A stretch of DNA of 45,035 bases, from assembly GCA_036556805.1 (NCBI GenBank), contig DATBIS010000127.1, positions 1 to 45,035 on the forward strand, written 5' to 3'. The notes beneath the pieces are model-generated. The model was not told the DNA's origin and did no database searches. It was given only the letters and a program-made list of their open reading frames with translations. Shown piece after piece: positions 39,105 through 45,035 of the stretch (its first letter is position 1; each line of letters opens with the position of its first letter). Source of the stretch: DATBIS01 sp036556805. Lineage in GTDB: Bacteria; Actinomycetota; UBA4738; HRBIN12. The position numbers were made by a program, and so were the translations under genes.

Positions 39105-40099
39105 TGACCGACGCGTCGTTCTGGGGGACGACCACCGGCCTCGGGATCGCGATGGGACTCGCGTTCCTGGCCCTGTTCGCGCTGGGCTGGCTCCTGCTCG
39201 GGACCGCCGCGCGCGCGAAGCAGGACCGTCGGATGGCCGCGCGCATGGCTTCGGCCGGCCGCACCCGTCCGAACGTGATGCCCGAGAAGAGCGAGGCGAC
39301 GTGGATCCCCGATCGCGTGACGAAGTTCGGCCAGCGCTTCGCGTCGGCGAGCGGCTTCGGCGAGGCGGTGGACATGCGGCTCGAGGCCGCCGGACTCGCG
39401 GTCCGCTCGGGCGAGTTCGTCGTGGCCTCGGCCGGCGCCGCCTTCCTCGGCGCGGTGCTCGGCTACGCGATCCTGCAGAGCCCGATCCTCGCGCTCGCCG
39501 TTGCCGGTGGCTGCGGCGCATGTCCGTGGTTCGCGTTGCAGTTCGCGCTGAAGCACCGGGCCGAAAAGCTCCGCGAGCAGCTGCCCGAGGTCCTCACGAT
39601 CATGGCGAGCTCGCTCCGCGCCGGACACAGCTTCCTGCAGGCGATCGACACGGTCTCGAAGGAGATCCAGGAACCGGCCGCCGCGGAGTTCGTCCGCGTG
39701 GTCGCCGAGATCCGCTTGGGCCGTCCGGTCGAGGAGGCGCTCGAAGGGATGGCCGATCGCATCGGCAGCGACGACTTCCGCTGGGCGGTCCTCGCCGTGA
39801 ACATCCAGCGTGAGGTCGGCGGCAACCTCGCCGAGATCCTCGACAACGTCGCCGACACGCTTCGCGAGCGGGCCACGATGCGACGCCAGGTGCTGGTGCT
39901 GACCGCGGAAGGGCGACTCTCCGCCTACGTGCTGGTGGCCCTGCCGTTCGGGATCGGCCTCTACATGACGGCGGTGAACCCCGAGTACATCGGGCTCCTC
40001 GTGACGACCACACTCGGCCTCATGATGCTCGTCGGGGCGTCCGTGTTGATCGTCGGGGGGGTCCTCTGGATGAGAAAGATCGTGAACATCGATGTCTGA
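39104..40099 (+). CDS. tadB: Tad inner-membrane platform protein TadB
   Basis: 331 residues with membrane segments near residues 10-30, at about 100-140 and two at the C-terminus. The T2SSF domain (GspF-like) starts QLPEVLTIMASSLRAGHSFLQAIDTVSKEI and includes FRWAVLAVNIQREVGGNLAEILDNVADTLRER. With TadC it forms the platform for the CpaF motor. It overlaps its neighbours on both sides (1 nt and 8 nt). Confidence 0.93.
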   Translation: MTDASFWGTTTGLGIAMGLAFLALFALGWLLLGTAARAKQDRRMAARMASAGRTRPNVMPEKSEATWIPDRVTKFGQRFASASGFGEAVDMRLEAAGLAVRSGEFVVASAGAAFLGAVLGYAILQSPILALAVAGGCGACPWFALQFALKHRAEKLREQLPEVLTIMASSLRAGHSFLQAIDTVSKEIQEPAAAEFVRVVAEIRLGRPVEEALEGMADRIGSDDFRWAVLAVNIQREVGGNLAEILDNVADTLRERATMRRQVLVLTAEGRLSAYVLVALPFGIGLYMTAVNPEYIGLLVTTTLGLMMLVGASVLIVGGVLWMRKIVNIDV

Positions 40100-41033
40100 G
40101 CTCTGGTTGGTCGTCGGCCTGGTGGGCATCTTCTTCTCCATCTTCCTCACCGGCATCGCCGTCGAGGACGTCTTCGGCGAGCGCAAGCGCGCGGTGCGGA
40201 TGCTCGAATCACAGATCTCGGGTGTCGCCGCGGATGCGAACGTCACCCGGGACAAGGAGCTCTCCGGCAACTTCTGGGATCGCGTGCTCGCGCCGGTCCT
40301 CTCAGGAGCAACGAGGATCGCGAAGCGCGTCACGCCTCTCGGGGCGAACGAGCGACTGACGAAGAAGCTGCTGATCGCCGGCAGTCCGGCCGGCTGGGAT
40401 GCCGAGCGCGTGATCGCGTTCAAGGTGATCGGGTTCATCGGCGGCCTCGTGGGCGGGTTCGCGTTGGTGGGCGTCTTGGGGCTCTCGGGGTTCACCTCCC
40501 TCGTCGTGGTGGCGTTGCTCACGTTCGTGGGCTTCATGGCGCCCGACACGCTGGTGAGCCGCAAGGCCGAGGAGCGGCAGAACGAGATCCTTCGCAGCCT
40601 CTCGGACACGCTCGACCTCCTCACGATCTCGGTGGAGGCGGGACTGTCGCTGAACGCCGCGATCGCGCAGGTCGTGCACAACGTGCCGGGCACGCTGTCG
40701 CAAGAGTTCGCCCGGATGCTCCAGGAGATCCAGTTGGGCGTCTCGCGCTCCGAGGCGTTCCGACACCTCGCCGAGCGGACCGACGTCGATGAGCTGAACG
40801 CGTTCACGCTCGCGATGATCCAGGCCGACGTGTTCGGCGTCTCGATCGCCTCGGTGCTTCGCACGCAGGCGCAGCAGCTGCGGATCAAGCGCCGTCAGCG
40901 CGCGGAGGCGAAGGCGCAGCAGACGCCGGTGAAGATCGTGTTCCCGCTGATCCTGTGCATCCTGCCGGCCCTGTTCGTCGTGATCGTGGGCCCCGGCGTC
41001 ATTCGGATCATCGAGAGCCTCTTCAAGACCTAG
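40092..41033 (+). CDS. tadC: Tad inner-membrane platform protein TadC
   Basis: 313 residues. An N-terminal membrane anchor, a soluble stretch, two close helices (FIGGLVGGFALVGVLGLSGF and beyond) and the T2SSF domain: ILRSLSDTLDLLTISVEAGLSLNAAIAQV, LSQEFARMLQEIQLGVSRSEAFRHL and FTLAMIQADVFGVSIASVLRTQA. It ends with a final helix and IRIIESLFKT. The last gene of the visible Tad operon, followed by 127 nt before the exopolysaccharide genes. Confidence 0.93.
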   Translation: MSELWLVVGLVGIFFSIFLTGIAVEDVFGERKRAVRMLESQISGVAADANVTRDKELSGNFWDRVLAPVLSGATRIAKRVTPLGANERLTKKLLIAGSPAGWDAERVIAFKVIGFIGGLVGGFALVGVLGLSGFTSLVVVALLTFVGFMAPDTLVSRKAEERQNEILRSLSDTLDLLTISVEAGLSLNAAIAQVVHNVPGTLSQEFARMLQEIQLGVSRSEAFRHLAERTDVDELNAFTLAMIQADVFGVSIASVLRTQAQQLRIKRRQRAEAKAQQTPVKIVFPLILCILPALFVVIVGPGVIRIIESLFKT

Positions 41034-41160
41034 GCTTCAGCAACTGACGTAGGCCGTTCCCCAACGCTTGCCCCCGCTCGACCGTCCTCCGTTTGCTGGA
41101 TGACCGGCCGGAACGAACCATGTAAGGTCGGTACGACAGCCGTAGCCCGCCCGGGGGACG

Positions 41161-42639
41161 TTGAGAGTAGGTCGTTTGCAAGGGCGCATCGAACACGACC
41201 TTGAACTGCGAGGCCTTCGCCGACGACCCCTTCGGGTTGCCGCCGATGGTGAACGGCCATCCGCTCTCGAGCAATACCGCCGGCTCTACCGTCGCGTTGC
41301 GTTCTCCGACGCGCTCTCCGTCTGCGTGGCGCTTTTGCTCGCCTACTGGGTTCGGTTCCGGGTGCGGGTGCCGGTGGGGGACTTCCTCTGGCTGCTGCTC
41401 GCGACGCCGATCGTGATGGTGGTGATCTTCTCGGGGTTCAAGCTCTACGAGGCCCACCGATTCACGCCGGCCGAGGAGTTCCGTCGGATCATCCTCGCGG
41501 TGTCCATCGGGCTCTCCGGCGTCGTGACGCTCTCCTTTTGGTCGCAGGCCTCGCTCTCGCGGGCCTGGCTCGGCGTGTCCTGGATCTTCACGCTCCTGAT
41601 CGTGCTCATCACCCGGCGCTTGTGGCACTGGCACATCTGGCGGGCCCGCACCAAGGGCCTCCTCATGCTGCCCACCTTGATCGTGGGGACGAACGACGAG
41701 GCGAGGAAGCTCCAGAGCATCATGCGCCGACCCAACTTCGGGTTCCGACCGATCGGCCTCGTGGCGACCTCCGACGACGGAACGCAGAACGGCCTGCCGG
41801 TGCTCGGCTCGGTGGGCGCGCTGCGGGATCTGATCCGCGAGACGGGTGCCGAGTGCATCTTCGTGGCCGCGAGCGCCCTCTCGGCCCAGCAGATGGCGCA
41901 CATCGCGAAGGCCGTGCGACTCGAAGGGGTCGAGGTCCGCGTGACGGCCACCCTGCCCCAGGTGCTCTCCTCGCGGCTGTCGGTGCAGCCCTTCGGCGGC
42001 GTGATGGCGATCTCGCTCCGCCAGGCCCGCCTCACCGGGAGCCAGTCGATCGCGAAGCGAGCGTTCGACCTGGTGGTCGCCGGCATCGGGCTGTTGATCC
42101 TGTCGCCGATCTTCCTCGGCGTCGCCCTCGCGGTGCGCCTGAGCTCGCCCGGGCCCGTGCTCTATCGCTCGCGCCGCATCGGGCAGCGCGGGCGCCCGTT
42201 CACGATGCTCAAGTTCCGCACGATGGTGACGGGCTCCGATTCGATGATCGAGCAGCTCCGGATCCAGCACGGCGTCGCGGACGTGATGTTCAAGCTGCCC
42301 GACGATCCTCGGGTGACGCCGGTGGGCCGCTTCCTTCGGCGGTTCAGCCTCGACGAGCTGCCGCAGCTGCTGAACGTGATCCGGGGGGAGATGACGCTCG
42401 TCGGGCCGCGGCCACCGCTTCCCGAGGAGGTCGCGAGCTACGACGACTGGCAGTTCGACCGGCTGGAGGTTCGGCCGGGCATCACCGGACTCTGGCAGGT
42501 GAGCGGGCGCTCCGACCTGTCGTTCGACGAGTGCGTGCGGCTCGACCTGTTCTACATCGAGAACTGGTCGCTCGCGTACGACCTGTACATCATCGCGAAG
42601 ACCCTTCCGGTCCTCGTCTCGCGTCGCGGAGCCTACTGA
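41161..42639 (+). CDS. Polyprenyl-phosphate sugar transferase for exopolysaccharide synthesis (WbaP/EpsL-like)
   Basis: 492 residues if it begins at a TTG (41161); no later ATG or GTG fits before the first membrane helix, so the start is uncertain. Four N-terminal membrane helices (residues 45-165) are followed by a CoA-binding-like domain with TLIVGTNDEARKLQ and PVLGSVGALRDLI. The C-terminal sugar transferase domain begins KRAFDLVVAGIGLLILSPIF and contains RRIGQRGRPFTMLKFRTM, RRFSLDELPQLLNV and GPRPPLPEEV. It should attach the first sugar phosphate to undecaprenyl phosphate, starting a surface glycan. The 127-nt gap upstream has no gene I can support. Confidence 0.9.
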   Translation: MRVGRLQGRIEHDLELRGLRRRPLRVAADGERPSALEQYRRLYRRVAFSDALSVCVALLLAYWVRFRVRVPVGDFLWLLLATPIVMVVIFSGFKLYEAHRFTPAEEFRRIILAVSIGLSGVVTLSFWSQASLSRAWLGVSWIFTLLIVLITRRLWHWHIWRARTKGLLMLPTLIVGTNDEARKLQSIMRRPNFGFRPIGLVATSDDGTQNGLPVLGSVGALRDLIRETGAECIFVAASALSAQQMAHIAKAVRLEGVEVRVTATLPQVLSSRLSVQPFGGVMAISLRQARLTGSQSIAKRAFDLVVAGIGLLILSPIFLGVALAVRLSSPGPVLYRSRRIGQRGRPFTMLKFRTMVTGSDSMIEQLRIQHGVADVMFKLPDDPRVTPVGRFLRRFSLDELPQLLNVIRGEMTLVGPRPPLPEEVASYDDWQFDRLEVRPGITGLWQVSGRSDLSFDECVRLDLFYIENWSLAYDLYIIAKTLPVLVSRRGAY

Positions 42640-42641
42640 AC

Positions 42642-43091
42642 GTGAAGGTCGCGATGGTGTGCTCCTCCGGGGGCCACCTGGCGCAGCTGCATCGGCTGCG
42701 TCCCTGGTGGTCTCGCCACGAGCGCCTGTGGGTGACGTTCGACACGCCCGACGCGGTGGACCTGCTCGCGGACGAGCCGGTCGTGTGGGCTCACCACCCC
42801 ACCACGCGGAACCTGCCGAACGCGATCCGGAACCTGCTGCTCGCGTTCCGCACGCTCCGGCGCGAGCGGCCCGACGTCGTGGTGTCCGACGGCGCGGGCG
42901 TCGCCTTGCCGTTCTTCCTCGCCGCGAAGCTGTTCGGCGCGAAGACCGTCTACGTCGAGGTGTACGACCGGATCGACTCGAGGACGCTCACGGGACGCCT
43001 CTGCCGGCCGTTCACGGATCTCTTCTGCGTGCAATGGGAGGAGCAGCGGCGGCTGTATCCTCGGGCGGAGCTGATCGGCACCCTCCTCTAG
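42642..43091 (+). CDS. Alg14/PssD-like glycosyltransferase subunit
   Basis: 149 residues from a GTG 2 nt after the previous stop. The opening VKVAMVCSSGGHLAQLHRL is the Alg14/Cps14F signature, followed by VTFDTPDAVDLL, HHPTTRNLPNAIRNLLLAF, PDVVVSDGAGVALPFFLAAK and VYVEVYDRIDSRTLTGRL. In bacteria this membrane-associated half works with an Alg13-like catalytic half to add the second sugar of a repeating unit. That half is the N-terminus of the next gene, 10 nt away. Confidence 0.9.
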   Translation: MKVAMVCSSGGHLAQLHRLRPWWSRHERLWVTFDTPDAVDLLADEPVVWAHHPTTRNLPNAIRNLLLAFRTLRRERPDVVVSDGAGVALPFFLAAKLFGAKTVYVEVYDRIDSRTLTGRLCRPFTDLFCVQWEEQRRLYPRAELIGTLL

Positions 43092-43101
43092 GAATTCGAC
43101 C

Positions 43102-44565
43102 ATGGGCGCCTCCCCTCCCCTCGTCTTCGTCACCGTCGGTACGGACCACCATCCGTTCGATCGGCTCGTCGCGTTCGTGGACGCCTGGGCTGCCGAGCGG
43201 GGCACCTCGGTGCGCTGCGTGGTCCAGCACGGCCGCTCGCGCCCTCCGACGTTCGCCGAGGCGCGCGCGTTCGTCCCACCGGCCGAGCTCGCGCGGCTCA
43301 TGAGCGATGCGGTGGTCGTCGTGACCCACGGCGGTCCCGGCACGATCCTCGGCGCCCGTGATGCCGGCGCGATCCCGGTGGTGGTGGCGCGTCGGCCCGA
43401 GCTCGGAGAGCACGTCGACGCGCACCAGGTGCGCTTCGTCGCGCGGCTGGCCGGCGCGGGCGAGGTCTTCGGCGCGGACGATGAGCCGTCGCTGCGGGCC
43501 CTGCTCGACGCCGCGATCGCGGACCCGTCGACGTTTCGTCGGAAGCGACAAAGCGTCGGCGCCGATGAGGCGGCCGCCCGGTTCGGCGCGCTCGTCGACA
43601 CGCTCGTCGAGCCGGCTGCACGCGGACCGAGGATCCTGTACGTGGCCGGCTGGGGTCGCAGCGGCAGCACGCTGCTCGATCGCATGCTCGGGCAGGTGCC
43701 GGACGTGTTCTCGGCGGGCGAGCTCCGCGACATCTGGAGGCGCGGCGTCCTCGAGGACCGGTTGTGCGGGTGCGGCGAGCGCTTCTCGGCGTGCCCCGTC
43801 TGGAGCGAGGTCGGCCGGCGGGCATTCGGCGGATGGGATCGCGTGGACGTCGTCGAGTTGCAGCGCCTGCGGGACCGGCTCGACCGCCCGTGGGCCCCGC
43901 CGCTCGTGATCGGATCGCGGCTGGTCCCCGGCCTCGACCGCGACCTCTCGAGGTACGTCGACGCGCTCGACCGCCTCTACTTCGCGATCCGGGAAACGAC
44001 CGGCGCGCGGTTGATCGTCGACTCGTCGAAGATCCCCACGTACCTGCTGCTTCTTCGTCAGCTGCCCGACGCCGATCTGCGCGTCGTGCATCTCGTGCGC
44101 GACAGCCGGGGCGTGGTGTTCTCCTGGCAGCGTCACGTCGCCCGCGGCGACGGGGGCGAGGACTCGGCCGGCGTGGACGAGCTGCGTCGGTACGGCACCG
44201 GCTCGGCCGCCGCGCGGTACCTCTTCTACAACGGGCTCACGCACGTGGTCCGGTGGGGCGTTCCGTCGCTGTTCCTGCGGTACGAGGACCTGGTGCGGGA
44301 ACCGCGGTCGGGGCTGCGCGCGATCCTGCGCCATGCGGGCGTCGACGTGGACGACGCCGCGCTCGCCTTCGTGGGCGACGACGGGCTCGAGCTCGGCGTG
44401 AACCACACCGTGGACGGCAATCCCATACGCCTGGCGACCGGGGCAGTTCGGTTGCACGAGGATGACGCATGGCGTCGGGAGATGGACCCGAAGGCCAGGC
44501 GATTCGTCACGGCGGTCACGTCGCCACTCCTGTCTCGCTATGGCTACCCGTGGAGCGACGGGTGA
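43102..44565 (+). CDS. Fusion of Alg13/PssE-like glycosyltransferase and PAPS-type sulfotransferase
   Basis: 487 residues. Residues 6-165 match the Alg13/PssE (GT28 C-terminal) half: LVFVTVGTDHHPFDRLV at the start and VVVTHGGPGTILGARDAGAIPVVVARRPELGEHVDAHQ around the nucleotide-sugar site. From residue 176 a sulfotransferase follows: ILYVAGWGRSGSTLLDRMLG, with GRSGST (185-190) as the 5'-phosphosulfate loop, and VVHLVRDSRGVVFSW as the 3'-phosphate site. A Cys-rich insert LCGCGERFSACPVW lies between. No stop or frameshift separates the parts and the linker is short, so I read this as a true fusion that couples sugar addition to sulfation. Stop overlaps the next GTG. Confidence 0.85.
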   Translation: MGASPPLVFVTVGTDHHPFDRLVAFVDAWAAERGTSVRCVVQHGRSRPPTFAEARAFVPPAELARLMSDAVVVVTHGGPGTILGARDAGAIPVVVARRPELGEHVDAHQVRFVARLAGAGEVFGADDEPSLRALLDAAIADPSTFRRKRQSVGADEAAARFGALVDTLVEPAARGPRILYVAGWGRSGSTLLDRMLGQVPDVFSAGELRDIWRRGVLEDRLCGCGERFSACPVWSEVGRRAFGGWDRVDVVELQRLRDRLDRPWAPPLVIGSRLVPGLDRDLSRYVDALDRLYFAIRETTGARLIVDSSKIPTYLLLLRQLPDADLRVVHLVRDSRGVVFSWQRHVARGDGGEDSAGVDELRRYGTGSAAARYLFYNGLTHVVRWGVPSLFLRYEDLVREPRSGLRAILRHAGVDVDDAALAFVGDDGLELGVNHTVDGNPIRLATGAVRLHEDDAWRREMDPKARRFVTAVTSPLLSRYGYPWSDG

Positions 44566-45035
44566 CGGACGGCGGCGTCACGGTTCTGTTCATCGGGGGC
44601 ATGGGACGCAGCGGCAGCACCCTCCTCGACCGGGTGCTCGGAGACGTCCCCGGCTTCGTCGCGGTGGGCGAGCTGGTCTTCCTGTGGCGCCGCGGCCTGG
44701 CGCTGGGGGAGCGATGCGGCTGCGGGGAACCGTTCGGCCGGTGCGCGTTCTGGAATCGGGTCGGCAAGGAGGCGTTCGACGGCTGGGACTCGATCGACGT
44801 CTCGGCGCTCGAGGCGTTGCAGCGCCGCGTCGACCGGAACCGGTTCGTCCCGTGGATGCTCGCCCCGAAGATCACGCCGCGCGCGTGGCGTCGTGACCTC
44901 GATCGATACGCCGAGGTGCTCGGCCGGCTGTACCGTGGGATCGCCGCGGCGTCCGGCGCCGAAGTCGTCGTCGACTCCTCGAAGCACGCATCGACGGCCG
45001 AGCTGATGCGTCGCGTGCCAGGGGTGGAGGCGCGG
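44562..45035 (+). CDS. Sulfotransferase, N-terminal part (runs off the window end)
   Basis: 158 codons from a GTG overlapping the previous stop, open to the window end. VLFIGGMGRSGSTLLDRVLG is the 5'-phosphosulfate loop, followed by a Cys-rich segment RCGCGEPFGRCAFWNRVG that parallels the one in the upstream fusion protein. VVVDSSKHASTAELM begins the strand after it. It is a paralogue of the fusion's second domain without the Alg13 half. Two sulfotransferases in a row suggest sulfation at two positions of the glycan or of two acceptors. Confidence 0.85.
   Translation, partial: MTDGGVTVLFIGGMGRSGSTLLDRVLGDVPGFVAVGELVFLWRRGLALGERCGCGEPFGRCAFWNRVGKEAFDGWDSIDVSALEALQRRVDRNRFVPWMLAPKITPRAWRRDLDRYAEVLGRLYRGIAAASGAEVVVDSSKHASTAELMRRVPGVEAR

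Overview
The window is very GC-rich, uses many GTG starts with frequent GTGA, ATGA and TGATG stop/start overlaps, and encodes Gram-positive-type lipoproteins, Tat substrates and a split Tad (Flp) pilus system. I infer a chromosomal segment of an environmental actinobacterium (Actinomycetota, possibly a deep-branching class such as Thermoleophilia or Acidimicrobiia). The class is a guess from gene content. I see no phage, insertion sequence, CRISPR array or rRNA. One tRNA-Leu(UAA) is present.

Layout. 1-5108: the N-terminus of an exported protein, tRNA-Leu, a coupled pair of alpha/beta-hydrolase-like genes resembling those of exosortase/exopolysaccharide loci, a small protein, a haem-oxygenase-fold iron enzyme coupled to a CDGSH Fe-S protein, and an M15 peptidase lipoprotein. 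5456-7263: TadE and a Tad-like protein with a von Willebrand A domain. 7340-12100: class I aldolase, then a leftward cassette (small basic protein, ribbon-helix-helix regulator, DUF4097 protein, MFS exporter) behind a promoter with tandem TGACGTCA sites, then an SDR enzyme. 12105-15803: a leftward polyamine-type ABC transporter (binding protein and two permeases, no ATPase), followed by a TlpA/DsbE-like lipoprotein whose first active-site Cys codon is an in-frame TGA.

15971-21750: TypA/BipA, an ATP-dependent DNA ligase, a lytic transglycosylase lipoprotein, a cyclophilin, a remnant of an F420/flavin oxidoreductase, a small protein, and an ArsR/SRPBCC pair under a large palindromic operator. 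21795-27882: a squalene-oxidase-repeat protein coupled to a Tat-exported DUF362 protein, a DUF255 thioredoxin-domain protein, and three consecutive LuxR-type response regulators with no kinase. 27860-35037: two divergent GT87-type membrane glycosyltransferases, a three-gene operon (YIDPGSGS small membrane protein, large methyltransferase, membrane sulfatase-like protein) and another polytopic membrane protein. 35231-41033: the main Tad operon (Flp pilin, CpaB, CpaE, CpaF, TadB, TadC). 41161-45035: an exopolysaccharide locus (polyprenyl-phosphate sugar transferase, Alg14-like subunit, an Alg13-like subunit fused to a sulfotransferase, and a second sulfotransferase cut by the window end), suggesting a sulfated surface glycan.

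The most notable observation is the probable selenocysteine redoxin at 12105-12629. TGA sits exactly at the first Cys of the CxxC motif, the same frame continues through the rest of the thioredoxin fold, and a 6-bp stem with an AGGUC loop lies 34 nt downstream, which fits the bacterial SECIS layout. No Sec machinery lies in the window, so this needs the rest of the genome. Other points of interest are the Alg13-sulfotransferase fusion, the hydrolase pair with non-serine nucleophile elbows, a response regulator lacking its phospho-acceptor Asp, and several dyad-symmetric operator candidates.
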